The notes: generated by a model not told the origin, from the letters alone. Shown: positions 54,590 through 63,552, numbered from the stretch's first letter. The stretch is 64,000 bases of DNA from JAJKIV01 sp036274195 (GCA_036274195.1 DASUGD010000326.1:35232-99231), one strand, 5' to 3'. Numbers and translations are program-made.

Positions 54590-54871
54590 TGGCGCTGCGC
54601 TCTCACGCGCACGATCCTGGCGAGTTCAGCGTCGCATTCGGCCACGCCGGCGCGGTCACCGATAGCCTCCCGGATCCCGCGACTCTGCTGAAGCAATGTG
54701 ACCGACGTCGTCTCATCGCCCCTGCCGCTGGCCGCCGCCGCAAGCAGCGCAAGCGACTCGGCCTCGCCATACCGATCCCCCTCAGCCCGTCGCAGCGCAA
54801 GACTCTCCTGACCTAACGACTCGGCTCGCTCGTTGAGTCCGAGCAGGCGCGACGCCCAATTCGCGAGCGCC
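54590..54871 (-). pseudogene. Relic of the AfsR-like regulator C-terminus
   Basis: About 280 bases match 45957-46235, the last part of the AfsR-like gene, at roughly 85% identity. Shared features include the strings CGCATTCGGCCACGCC and ACTCTGCTGAAGCAATGTGA and the octamer after AGACTCTCC/AGACTTTCC. The upstream nine-tenths of the gene is missing. It is joined directly at about 54872 to the 3' end of a monooxygenase gene copy. Confidence 0.8.
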
Positions 54872-54915
54872 AGGTCAATCAGAACGCGTCATCGATTACC
54901 AGGGGACTGAAATAG
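54872..54915 (+). pseudogene. Relic of the monooxygenase 3' end
   Basis: GGTCAATCAGAACGCGTCAT and the bases that follow, up to the stop in CTGAAATAG, match 49300-49341 nearly perfectly (VNQNASSITRG, then L-K and stop). Similarity then continues into the flank up to the GCCTAACG at 54953. With the regulator relic it forms a fusion of two gene ends that in the intact locus are about 3.1 kb apart. Confidence 0.8.
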
Positions 54916-54952
54916 CGAGCAAGGATTTCTGTTGGCACAACCGTCCGGAGCC

Positions 54953-55084
54953 GCCTAACGCTCATCTCTGCGCTGGATGCGACGGGATGCCCCTCTAGCG
55001 AGCGATGGACCGAGTGGCCATATCTTGGGGAGCTTGGAGGCTCCGTGGCTCGCAGGAGAACGTCACAACCCAAGTGCGTTAGGT
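54953..55084 (+). repeat. attC-like site before the DUF1801 gene
   Basis: 132 bases from GCCTAAC (54953-54959) to GTTAGGT (55078-55084), both fitting attC cores. The right arm ends CACAACCCAAGTGCGTTAGGT. Inner complementarity (TCTCTGCGC against GCTCGCAGGAGA) is imperfect. The left part is shared with 49366-49390 after the monooxygenase gene. Confidence 0.45.
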
Positions 55085-55125
55085 GGCTCAGGTACAGTCA
55101 GCGTATGAGCGGAGTGGAGCGAGAC

Positions 55126-55554
55126 ATGAACGTGCGCAAGCAGATCAGCGACTACCTGGCCGCACAGCCGGAGCGCAAGCGTGATGACATGCAGATGTTG
55201 CACGACACGATATTGCGGCTGATGCCCGACTGTCGGTTGTGGTTCCTGGATGGCAAGGACGAGAGCGGTCGAACGGTCTCCAACCCGAACATTGGGTATG
55301 GACAGTTGACCAAAGCCTACGCCGATGGACGAACCCGAGAGTTCTATCAGATTGGCCTGAGCGCCAACACTACCGGAATCTCCGTCTACATCATGGGGCT
55401 CGATGACAAGACATACTTGGCTGAGACCTATGGCGGTGAGCTCGGCAAGGCGAGTGTGACGGGGTACTGCATCAAGTTCAGCTCACTTCGCAACATCAAC
55501 CCCGCCGTGCTCGAAGCGGCGATCCGAGACGGAATTGCGCGCACCAGCGCGTGA
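55126..55554 (+). CDS. DUF1801-family protein
   Basis: 142 residues from ATG 55126, which has GGAG 6 bases upstream; ATG 55105 is the alternative. The DUF1801 pattern is present: MNVRKQISDYLAAQPERKRDD, MQMLHDTILRLMPDC, then LWFLDGKDESGRTVSNPN, FYQIGLSANTTGISVYIMG and the tail ASVTGYCIKFSSLRNIN. Family members are small YdhG/frataxin-like folds of unknown function. Composition is somewhat lower in GC than the neighbours, and an attC-like site lies just upstream. Confidence 0.85.
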   Translation: MNVRKQISDYLAAQPERKRDDMQMLHDTILRLMPDCRLWFLDGKDESGRTVSNPNIGYGQLTKAYADGRTREFYQIGLSANTTGISVYIMGLDDKTYLAETYGGELGKASVTGYCIKFSSLRNINPAVLEAAIRDGIARTSA

Positions 55555-55565
55555 CGGCCGTTCAC

Positions 55566-57776
55566 ATGCGAGATCGCACGCTCACACTCCCCGCGCTCGC
55601 CCTGCTGCTGGCGAGCGCCGCCCAGGCCCAGACCGAGTACTACCGTCACTCGGTCTTCGACAACAGCATCCAGCGCGACTTCTACTACAACAGCTTCGCG
55701 CAGGCCACGGCACCGAGCACACTCGAGGGGAAGAGCTCGCGCGTGCCGGTCGACAGCCTCCACTTCCTGTCACCGCCTAACGCGCTCCGCATCCACTGGC
55801 AGTCGATGCCCGGCGGCGCCTGGGATGCCGAAGTGCACCTCGTCAATTTCCGGAACCGCTTCCCGGGACTGTCCGGGCGCACCCTCTACTTCTGGATCTT
55901 TTCACCAACCGCGATCGCCGCGGCCGACCTCCCCGACCTCGTGCTGTCGCAGGCGCGCGAGGGACTTCAGGTCGCGACCTTCCCGGGCAGCTTCACTGCG
56001 CCCGAGCCACTCGGCCGCTTCGTCGGCGATCTGCCGGCGAGCACGTGGGTGCGGGTTCGCGTCCCCATGTCACGGCTGCGCAGCGCGTCCGTCTATCCGT
56101 TCATCCCGGAGCAACTGCAGAGCGTCGTTTTCCTGCAGGGTCGCGCCGACGGGGCCGAGCACACGTTGCTCGTAGACCAGGTACACGTTGGCGACGAGCC
56201 GTCGGCGGCGTCGAAATCACTCGTGACACCCGTTCGACTGACGGCGAAGGGATACGAGCGACACGTGGTGGTGGAATGGGACGCCCCACGCGACGAGCCC
56301 GCGGCACACTACGTCATCTACCGCTCGCAGAACAGCGGCGCGTACTTCCCCATCGGGATCCAGGTGCCGGGCGTCCATCGCTTCGTGGATTGGCTGGGAC
56401 GCACGGGAGCGACGGCAAGCTATCGTGTCGCCGCTGCCGACTGGGACAACCACACGTCCGCGCAGTCGGCGCCCGCGACAGCGTCCACGCGCGCGATGAG
56501 CGACGACGAGTTGGTCACGATGCTTCAGGAAGCCGCCTTCCACTACTACTGGGAAGGCGCCGACTCGAGCTCCGGCATGGCACACGAGAACCTGCCGGGC
56601 GACGACCGCATCGTCGCAACGGGCGCGAGCGGATTCGGGATCATGGCGCTGCTCGCAGGCGTGGGTCGGGGCTTCATCACGAGGGAACAAGGTCTCGAGC
56701 GCCTAACCAAGATCGTTGGCTTCCTGGAGCGCGCCGACCGGTACCATGGCGCGTGGTCGCACTACATGAACGGTGCGACGGGTCGCACGATGGCGGTCTT
56801 CGGCATGCTCGACGACGGCGGCGATCTCGTGGAGACCGCGTTCCTGATGCAAGGGCTGCTCACCGCGCGGCAGTACTTCAAGGGCACGAGCCCCGCCGAG
56901 CGCTCGCTCTACGGCCGCATCACTCGTCTGTGGGAATCCGTCGAGTGGGACTGGTACCGCGACGCGACGCAGCAGCAGGATTTCATCTACTGGCACTGGT
57001 CGCCGACGTGGGGATTCCAGATCCATCACCCGCTGATCGGCTTCAACGAAGTGCATGTCGTCTACCTGTTGGCCATCGCGTCGCCAACGCACGGCGTCCC
57101 GGCGAGCACGTACTACTCGGGGTGGGCGAGCCAGGCGCCGAGCGCGCAGTCGTATCGCGAAGGATGGTCGGGGAGCACGGACGGGAAGGACTATCGCAAC
57201 GGGAAGAGCTATTTCGGCATTCCGCTCGACGTCGGCGTGGGGACGGGCGGGCCGCTGTTCTTCGCGCACTACTCGTACTTGGGCGTCGATCCGCGCCAGC
57301 TGCACGACAGGTTCACGTCATCCTACTTCCAGAATTTCCGCAACATGGCGCTGATCAATCGCGCGTACTGCATCGCCAACCCGAAGCACCAGGTCGGCTA
57401 CGGCGCGGACGCGTGGGGGCTCACCGCGAGCGACGGCCCGTCGGAGTACGTGCCGCACGCGCCCGACGACGCGCACGACACGGGGACGCTCACGCCGACT
57501 GGAGCGCTTGCTTCCTTCCCGTACACGCCCGAAGAATCAATGGCCGCGTTCAAGCACTACTACCGCGACCTCGGCGCCGAGCTCTGGGACATCTACGGGC
57601 CGCGCGATGCGTACAATCCGGGCTCGAACTGGGTATCTCCGATTTACATGGGGCTCAATCAGGCGCCGATCGTGGCGATGGTCGAGAACCATCGCACGGG
57701 ATTGCTGTGGCGAACGTTCATGTCCAATCCCGAGATTTCCACCATGCTTCAGATGCTCGACACCGCCGGTAGATAA
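55566..57776 (+). CDS. Secreted glucoamylase-like protein (PF10091-type)
   Basis: 736 residues from ATG 55566, giving the signal MRDRTLTLPALALLLASAAQ; the GTG at 55551, which overlaps the previous stop, would add five residues. An N-terminal beta-sandwich (about 30-210) and a fibronectin-like domain (about 215-300; HYVIYRSQNSGAYFPIG) precede the catalytic-type domain (about 310-735). That domain has MLQEAAFHYYWEGA, ASGFGIMALLAGVGRG, LVETAFLMQGLLTARQYF, GFNEVHVVYLLAIASP and NPKHQVGYGADAWGLTASDG. This domain family includes beta-glucan-processing enzymes. An exported polysaccharide hydrolase is likely; the substrate is not resolved. Confidence 0.87.
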   Translation: MRDRTLTLPALALLLASAAQAQTEYYRHSVFDNSIQRDFYYNSFAQATAPSTLEGKSSRVPVDSLHFLSPPNALRIHWQSMPGGAWDAEVHLVNFRNRFPGLSGRTLYFWIFSPTAIAAADLPDLVLSQAREGLQVATFPGSFTAPEPLGRFVGDLPASTWVRVRVPMSRLRSASVYPFIPEQLQSVVFLQGRADGAEHTLLVDQVHVGDEPSAASKSLVTPVRLTAKGYERHVVVEWDAPRDEPAAHYVIYRSQNSGAYFPIGIQVPGVHRFVDWLGRTGATASYRVAAADWDNHTSAQSAPATASTRAMSDDELVTMLQEAAFHYYWEGADSSSGMAHENLPGDDRIVATGASGFGIMALLAGVGRGFITREQGLERLTKIVGFLERADRYHGAWSHYMNGATGRTMAVFGMLDDGGDLVETAFLMQGLLTARQYFKGTSPAERSLYGRITRLWESVEWDWYRDATQQQDFIYWHWSPTWGFQIHHPLIGFNEVHVVYLLAIASPTHGVPASTYYSGWASQAPSAQSYREGWSGSTDGKDYRNGKSYFGIPLDVGVGTGGPLFFAHYSYLGVDPRQLHDRFTSSYFQNFRNMALINRAYCIANPKHQVGYGADAWGLTASDGPSEYVPHAPDDAHDTGTLTPTGALASFPYTPEESMAAFKHYYRDLGAELWDIYGPRDAYNPGSNWVSPIYMGLNQAPIVAMVENHRTGLLWRTFMSNPEISTMLQMLDTAGR

Positions 57777-58398
57777 TCAAACGCTGAGCGCGTTAGGCGG
57801 GTACCTCATTGCCGCGTACCGCGATCTGACACTGGTTGCCGAGGGCCAATGGGCGCGAGGCGGTCGAGGCGATTCCGTCAGCACCAACCCGAAGTCACGC
57901 TGATGGACCATGATGGGGTGGCCCCCAGGTCGGGAGCGGGTCTTGTGGCCCCGTACCTTTGTTCGCATCGTGCATTAGGCCGTCAGCAGAATCGGCACCC
58001 TATGCGTCGTTCTGCGCGATAAAGGGCTGCCTAACTGCGTGTAGTACCCCAATCGAAAGTGGTGGCCGCCGCAGGCGGCGGCCATACCGTGAGAGCTCAG
58101 CACGAAGCCGCCGCTCGCGGTGGCTGGTCGTTGGCAATGCCAGCAGGGCACGCCGCAGAAGACGTGCTTGCTCTGGGCCCAATGTCGAAGCCGCGCCCAC
58201 CGGTCACGGAATCGACCGGTGATGACCACAATCCCGCACAACAGGTATCAGGCCCTACCCATCGTGCGGTGAACCGCGCCCGGCGCTCCTTCCGAAAGAG
58301 GGGTGCAGGGACGTCTAATCGTGGTGGGATCGTGGTCAGGAGTGCACCGGGTCGCGCGAAACGACCCGGCGCGCGGGAGTGCGGGAGGTGCGAGCGAG
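57777..58398. other. Long intergenic region before the kinase-CHAT pair
   Basis: 622 bases. Contents: CGTTAGGC at 57791, CATTAGGC at 57973 and GCCTAACT at 58029, plus a 9-bp perfect hairpin (58063-58084). Several open frames exist but none looks like a protein. The promoter of the kinase-CHAT unit should lie here, and the hairpin may act as terminator of the preceding gene or as a leader structure. Confidence 0.45.
58063..58084. terminator. Perfect GC-rich hairpin in the leader region
   Basis: TGGCCGCCG (58063-58071), loop CAGG, then the exact complement (58076-58084). No T-run follows. It lies about 290 bases after the glucoamylase-like gene and about 315 bases before the kinase start, so its role is open. 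Confidence 0.5.
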
Positions 58399-60999
58399 AT
58401 GTCGGCAGAAGCCATGATGGATTCGCTGGACCGCTTGCGAGATGCTCTGGCCGGCCGCTACACGGTCGACCGAGAAATCGGCCGTGGCGGTACCGCGACG
58501 GTGTACGTTGGCACCGACCTCCGTCATGAGCGTGCCGTCGCGATCAAGGTCCTTCGGCCCGAGTTGACCGCGATGGCAGGGCATGCGCGGTTCCTGCGCG
58601 AGATCAAGATCACGGCCCGCCTGACACACCCCAACATCCTCCCCGTGCTCGACTCGGGGGAGGCGGACGGTTTCGTCTACTTCGTCGCGCCGTTCGTGGA
58701 GGGTGAGTCGCTTCGCCGACGGCTCGACAAGGAAAAGCAACTGCCGCTCGACGACGCGATCCTGATCACCAGGGAAGTGTCGAGCGCGCTCTCCTACGCG
58801 CACTCGAAGGGGCTGGTCCACCGCGACATCAAGCCGGAAAACATCCTGCTCGAAGCGGGTCACGCTGTGGTCGCGGACTTTGGGATTGCGTACGCGCTCG
58901 ACGTAACGGGCGTGGATCGCATCACGGAGTCTGGGCTCGCGGTCGGCACGCCGGCTTACATGAGCCCCGAGCAGGCGGAAGGATCGTCAGTTCTCGACGG
59001 CCGCTCCGATCTCTACTCGCTCGGCTGCGTGCTTTTCGAAATGCTGGCCGGAAAGCCGCCCTTCACCGGGTCGGCAACAGCGATCCTGCGGAAACAGCTC
59101 CTGAATCCGGATCCGCCCGACCTCGGCGAGTTCCGTCCGACGGTGCCGGTCGAAGTCGCCGATGCGGTCAGGACGGCGCTCGCCAAGGCTCCTGAAGACC
59201 GCTTCGCCACTGGCGATCAGTTCGACCATGCCCTTGCCGGCGTTAGGGACACGCCGTCAACGAAGCCCACGAAGGTCCGTGAGGGTCGAAAGTCGGCCCT
59301 TGAAGTCATACCAAGGCACCTGCGGCGTGCCGCCGCGTTCGCGGTACTGCTGATCCCTTTGGCGTTTGTCCCGTGGGTCAGGCAGGCTGTCGGTAGGCTG
59401 ATCGAGCCTGCGCCGCTTCCTGCGCCGCGCTGGGTCGGAGTGCTGTCGTTCAAGAACGCTGACTCCGCCGACGCCGCTCTAGCCTCCGGACTGACCCAGT
59501 CGTACACCCAGTTGCTGGTGGCACTCACGCCTCGCACCGGGCCACTCTGGGTTCTGCCCTTCCGGGACATGCTGGACGCAGGCGCAGGGTCACCCATCGC
59601 CCTTCGAAAAAGCTACCCGCTGGACCTGATCGTGACCGGAGAGGTTCAAAACAACGGAGGGAAGCGGTCGCTGCGGACCGACCTGATCGATTTCCGTTTC
59701 GACCCACCGAGAATAGTCGCGTCTCTGTCGGTTCCCGATCCGTCGGACTCCCTCTCGTTGGCATCCGTCCGGGCCTTGGTAGGTCAGACCTTGGCGCTTT
59801 CCGCTCCTTCGCCTTCGAGCGAAAGCTCCCCTGCTGTCTGGGCCGCGTCTCCCGCGCGGCGCTCGTACCTGCTCGGCGCGGGGCTCATGCAGCGCGCCTA
59901 CGATCTGAGCAGCCTTTCGGCGGCAATCGACAACTTCCAGACGGCCATCGATCAGGATGCGCGCTTCGGTCCGGCCTACGTCGGATTATGTGACGCGCTT
60001 TGGGAGCGCTATCTCCAAACCGGCCAGGCGACACTCGCCGGAGACGCGACCAGAATGTGCGACAAGGCGGGCGAGCTTTCTCGAACCGATCCCGCCGGAC
60101 TGGTCGCGCTCGGGAGAACCCAGTACTTCCACGGCGAGCTCGATCGTGCCGAGCGGACCCTTCGGGACGCCATCCGGCAAAGCGCCGGGCCGGAAGGCCA
60201 CCGCTGGCTCGGCCATGTGCTCGAGGAGCAGGGGAGGTTCGCGGATGCAGAGCGCGAACTTCGCAAGGCGATCGCGTTGCGTCCCGAATTGTGGATCTAT
60301 CCCGAAGCGCTCGGGGAGTTGTACATGAACATCGAGCGTCACCAGGACGCCCTTGAGCTCCATCGCGAGGTCATTCGACTCTCTCCCGACAACTACATCG
60401 GCTACAGCAACATGGGCGCGTCGCTGATGCTGCTGAACCGTCTCGACGAGGCGGAGGAGCAACTGCGGCGGTCGATAGCCGTGCGACCCTCGTCGATGGC
60501 CTATCGCAACCTCGGATACCTCGGGATCCTCCGGCAGAAATACGACGTCGCTGTCGTTGCCCTGAGGGAAGCGATCCGGTACGGCCCCGAAGACTGGGTG
60601 AGTTGGCGGTGGTTGGCCCACGCCTATCACTGGCGCGGTGATAGGTCGGACGAACGTGACGCGTGGCAGCGCGTCGTCGACTTGCTGCGGTCTCGTCTCG
60701 ATCTCAACCCGACCAATCAGGACATGCTGTGCAGCATGGCCGAGGCCTTGATTGGCCTCGGAGACACCGCGAACGGTCTCCAGCATCTGACTCGCCTAAC
60801 GTCGCACCCGATCATCAAGGCATACGATCTCTACTGGATAGGGCGGGCGTACGAAATGGCTGGTCGAAGGAAGGAGGCAGTGCAGTACATCACGCAGGCA
60901 CTCGCACGCGGATTCGATTCGCATACCGTCGCCGGCGATCCCTGGTTGCGCGCGCTGCGCGCCGATCCGGCGTACCACGGGCCGCGGGAGCAAAGATGA
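58399..60999 (+). CDS. Membrane Ser/Thr protein kinase with TolB-like and TPR sensor region
   Basis: 866 residues from ATG 58399, with GGGAGG about 12 bases upstream (open frame to 58303). Kinase domain about 20-285: GRGGTATVYVGTD, Lys50 in VAIKVL, HRDIKPENIL (Asp143), VADFGIAYAL and GTPAYMSPEQA. All catalytic residues are present. Membrane helix about 312-330. The outside part has a TolB-like segment (WVGVLSFKNADSADAALASG) and at least seven TPRs (about 510-860), for example HRWLGHVLEEQGRFADAERE and NMGASLMLLNRLDEAEEQL. A CHAT protein gene follows after 40 bases and is probably cotranscribed, so kinase and protease may form one pathway (inference). Confidence 0.92.
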   Translation: MSAEAMMDSLDRLRDALAGRYTVDREIGRGGTATVYVGTDLRHERAVAIKVLRPELTAMAGHARFLREIKITARLTHPNILPVLDSGEADGFVYFVAPFVEGESLRRRLDKEKQLPLDDAILITREVSSALSYAHSKGLVHRDIKPENILLEAGHAVVADFGIAYALDVTGVDRITESGLAVGTPAYMSPEQAEGSSVLDGRSDLYSLGCVLFEMLAGKPPFTGSATAILRKQLLNPDPPDLGEFRPTVPVEVADAVRTALAKAPEDRFATGDQFDHALAGVRDTPSTKPTKVREGRKSALEVIPRHLRRAAAFAVLLIPLAFVPWVRQAVGRLIEPAPLPAPRWVGVLSFKNADSADAALASGLTQSYTQLLVALTPRTGPLWVLPFRDMLDAGAGSPIALRKSYPLDLIVTGEVQNNGGKRSLRTDLIDFRFDPPRIVASLSVPDPSDSLSLASVRALVGQTLALSAPSPSSESSPAVWAASPARRSYLLGAGLMQRAYDLSSLSAAIDNFQTAIDQDARFGPAYVGLCDALWERYLQTGQATLAGDATRMCDKAGELSRTDPAGLVALGRTQYFHGELDRAERTLRDAIRQSAGPEGHRWLGHVLEEQGRFADAERELRKAIALRPELWIYPEALGELYMNIERHQDALELHREVIRLSPDNYIGYSNMGASLMLLNRLDEAEEQLRRSIAVRPSSMAYRNLGYLGILRQKYDVAVVALREAIRYGPEDWVSWRWLAHAYHWRGDRSDERDAWQRVVDLLRSRLDLNPTNQDMLCSMAEALIGLGDTANGLQHLTRLTSHPIIKAYDLYWIGRAYEMAGRRKEAVQYITQALARGFDSHTVAGDPWLRALRADPAYHGPREQR

Positions 61000-61039
61000 C
61001 AGCCTGCCGGGATATCACCGACTCAACACCGGGTGACAC

Positions 61040-63364
61040 ATGAGAGAGTACACGAACCTGTCGATTCGCATGCGCGATTTCGACGGACAGCGGTTCGCGG
61101 TGGAGGTGACGGACAGCCCTGTCGGAAGCATGAGAGACCCTGACTATGTCATGTTCGATTGGGACGTATTACCCCTCCTGGAGAAGCACGACGAGGTGAA
61201 TGACGAAAAAGGGGAAGACCTCTCCCTGAGGGACCTTCGGGAACTTGGCGAAAGGCTGGGTGGCATGCTCTTCCCCCCAACGGTCCGGGAAGCGTTTCGC
61301 AAGAGCGTGGTATGGCTCAGGAGACGGGAGAAAATCTACAAGCCTAACGGCGAGCCGTCTCTACGAATCGTGTTGGACATCGACGATTCGAGGCTCATGT
61401 CCTTGCCGTGGGAATACGCGTACATGTGGGAATACGGCAAGCTCGCTCTGGATAACCCCGGCACGTCCGACCAGGTCAAAAAGATCTTGAGTGGGCAGTT
61501 GGACAAGAACAAGCAGAAAAAAATCCAAGGGCTTCGCGAGGAATCTCAGCTCTACGGCTTTCTGATCCGCGACCCAAGGATCTCGATGGTGCGAGTGGAG
61601 CCGTTTATTGTGGATCCTGACGAATCACCATACAAAGGGCTCAGCAGCAAGGCGAAGCGCCGCGTTCGCAAAGATACGGCGGCGCGGGAGAGGTTACTGC
61701 CACGGCTCTGCATCGCCGTCGCAGATCCGGCCGACATGGAGCAAGCGTACGACGTAACCCTGTACGACGCTGTGATCGACGCATTTAATCGTCAGGAGGC
61801 AGGGCTGAAATTCTCCTCCTTCGAGTATGTCAAGAAGACCCCCGATCGCCTCGGCAAAAAACTAGTAAAAGGGAAACGCGAAGCTCAGAAAGCTTTCGAC
61901 AAGCGCGTCCGGGAACTGGACAGGCGCTGGCTTGTGCCCGCGGTTGACAAGAAAAAAATCGGGTGGAAGGCCTTACTGCTTGATCGCGTGACTCTGAAAT
62001 CGATGGAGGAGACGTCCAAGTTGCACGTCTTCGACGTCTTCCACTTCGCGGGCCACGGTGGTGTGATCGAACCCTCTTTGGTGGAGGAGGTGCCCAGGAC
62101 GAAGGGAGAGGGCAAGAAATCGCTTGGACCAGTCCACCGAATCCCGTCGGCGATCCTGAAGGAAGGTCCACCGCGGTCGGGCGTGGATTCCACGCTGGGG
62201 CCATTCAATCGCCTGGGGCCATTCAATCGCCTGGGGCCATTCAACCGCCTGGGGCCATTCAACCGCCTGGGGCCATTCAACCGCCTGGGGCCATTCAATC
62301 GGCTCGGGCCATTCAATCGCCTCGGGCCATTCAATCGCCTCGGTCCATTCAATCGCCTCGGGCCATTCAATCGCCTCGGTCCATTCAATCGCCTCGGTCC
62401 ATGGTCTGAGCTAGATCCCGCCTCTCAGGCTGCGGTGTGGCACGAAATGTCACATCCGTTGGCGGCCCAAGTCTGGGGTGCGAACCTCGATGATTGCCCG
62501 GAGGACTCTTGGGTTGGATTCGTCGCTCTGGAGGGCTACCGGGGCAGTCCCGACGCCGATACGAGCGCATCCGAAGCCAGGCGGAGCGCATCCGAAGCCA
62601 AGCGGAGCGCATCCGAAGCCAAGAAGAGCGCATCCGAGGAGATAAGAGAGCCCCTCTCGAGGGATGTGATGTCGAAGCTTGCGGATGTCGAAGTGTGGTC
62701 TGCCACGACGGCCGGTGGCCCACTACCTCGCCTGGACTTGGACGACGTCGAAACGCTCTTGAGGTTGTCCCGCGATGACAAGCAGCCCGGAAGTCTTGGC
62801 GACTGGATTGAGATACAGATCTACCGGGTCGAGCGAGAGTACAAACGAGCGAACACGAAAGGGAAGGAGAGGCTCGAGCCTTTGCGGACCAAACTTCGTG
62901 AGGCGCAACGGAAGGCGGACGAAGTGAGAGAAAGGAGACGGGAGAAATTCAGCCAGCGATGCTCGGAAGGGCATACGGGGCACGACCTTGTTTTCGCCGA
63001 GCGCGTTGCCCGCATCGTGCGGGACATGAACGTCAAAGTCGTTGTTCTGACGACTTGCAGGGGCGGTGTGCGCGGCGTTTCGAGGTGGAGCGGCCTGGCG
63101 GCCGCGCTTCTTCGAGCCGGTGTCCCCATCGTCGTAGCCATGCAATTCGCGATTTCCGTCAAAGCGGCTGCGAAGTTCTCGCACGGCTTTTACGACGCCC
63201 TGGCACTTGGGAAGTCGATCGACGAAGCGGTCACCGAGGGCAGGGCGGCGCTCCAGGCGGCTCCAGGGAAACTGGGATTCGACGATTTCGGCCTGCCCGT
63301 CATCTACTCGCGCTTGCCGAGGACTGTCAGCCTCAGACTCGACGACATTAGCGGTCCGCTATAA
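61040..63364 (+). CDS. CHAT-domain caspase-like protein with coding minisatellites
   Basis: 774 residues, no signal peptide. The N-terminal and middle parts have the CHAT layout: LRIVLDIDDSRLMSLPWEYA (about 108-127) and FLIRDPRISMVRVEPF. The catalytic pair is His339 in FHFAGHGGV and Cys673 in VVLTTCRGGVRG, followed by AALLRAGVPIVVAMQF and AVTEGRAALQ, the usual end of CHAT. So the protease fold is complete. Between His and Cys is an insertion of more than 300 residues. It contains 11 copies of LGPFNR (386-451), a Ser/Glu/Ala/Arg heptad repeat (about 509-535) and a charged helix (about 600-640). CHAT proteases are used in bacterial defence and cell-death pathways. The upstream kinase is the likely partner. 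I recognise no close relative with this insertion. Confidence 0.85.
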   Translation: MREYTNLSIRMRDFDGQRFAVEVTDSPVGSMRDPDYVMFDWDVLPLLEKHDEVNDEKGEDLSLRDLRELGERLGGMLFPPTVREAFRKSVVWLRRREKIYKPNGEPSLRIVLDIDDSRLMSLPWEYAYMWEYGKLALDNPGTSDQVKKILSGQLDKNKQKKIQGLREESQLYGFLIRDPRISMVRVEPFIVDPDESPYKGLSSKAKRRVRKDTAARERLLPRLCIAVADPADMEQAYDVTLYDAVIDAFNRQEAGLKFSSFEYVKKTPDRLGKKLVKGKREAQKAFDKRVRELDRRWLVPAVDKKKIGWKALLLDRVTLKSMEETSKLHVFDVFHFAGHGGVIEPSLVEEVPRTKGEGKKSLGPVHRIPSAILKEGPPRSGVDSTLGPFNRLGPFNRLGPFNRLGPFNRLGPFNRLGPFNRLGPFNRLGPFNRLGPFNRLGPFNRLGPFNRLGPWSELDPASQAAVWHEMSHPLAAQVWGANLDDCPEDSWVGFVALEGYRGSPDADTSASEARRSASEAKRSASEAKKSASEEIREPLSRDVMSKLADVEVWSATTAGGPLPRLDLDDVETLLRLSRDDKQPGSLGDWIEIQIYRVEREYKRANTKGKERLEPLRTKLREAQRKADEVRERRREKFSQRCSEGHTGHDLVFAERVARIVRDMNVKVVVLTTCRGGVRGVSRWSGLAAALLRAGVPIVVAMQFAISVKAAAKFSHGFYDALALGKSIDEAVTEGRAALQAAPGKLGFDDFGLPVIYSRLPRTVSLRLDDISGPL
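62195..62401 (+). repeat. 18-bp coding minisatellite, 11 full copies plus a partial one
   Basis: The unit CTSGGKCCATTCAAYCGS encodes LGPFNR. Units 1-6 carry CTGGGG, later ones CTCGGG or CTCGGT, so the array has grown in blocks. A twelfth unit is broken at Pro (LGPW). The reading frame is kept for any copy number. It codes a Pro/Phe/Asn/Arg stretch in the CHAT protein between the catalytic His and Cys. Confidence 0.95.
62564..62643 (+). repeat. 21-bp coding repeat, about 3.5 copies
   Basis: The unit AGCGCATCCGAAGCCARGCGG (SASEARR or SASEAKR) is repeated three times with few changes plus a partial unit (SASEE). It probably forms a short charged helix in the CHAT protein insertion. Confidence 0.9.
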
Positions 63365-63452
63365 GCGGCGTCGCAATGCGATGCCGCGCATCGTCTGGAT
63401 TGCAGCGCGGCTGTCACGCAGAGACTCGAACTACAGGAGAGTGCCATCAAAG

Positions 63453-63475
63453 CGGCTCAAGACGGCTTTGAGCCG
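63453..63475. terminator. Possible terminator hairpin after the CHAT gene
   Basis: CGGCTCAA (63453-63460), a 7-base loop, and TTGAGCCG (63468-63475): 8-bp perfect stem, no T-run after it. It lies 89 bases after the stop. Confidence 0.5.
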
Positions 63476-63552
63476 TCCCCGACGCGCCAGCCAGCTGATC
63501 GGGTTGGAGCGAGAGATCCGGAACACCAGGGAGACGAACGAGATCCGTTGCT

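Noticed and set aside
57969..58035. attC-like site from ATTAGGC (57974) and GCCTAAC (58029)
   Set aside because: The two boxes are in the wrong order for an attC on either strand, and the interior does not fold into the expected arms.
61885..62388. Minus-strand ORF with repeated NGPRRL units
   Set aside because: It is only the reverse reading of the LGPFNR minisatellite in the CHAT gene; the plus frame has the conserved protease motifs.
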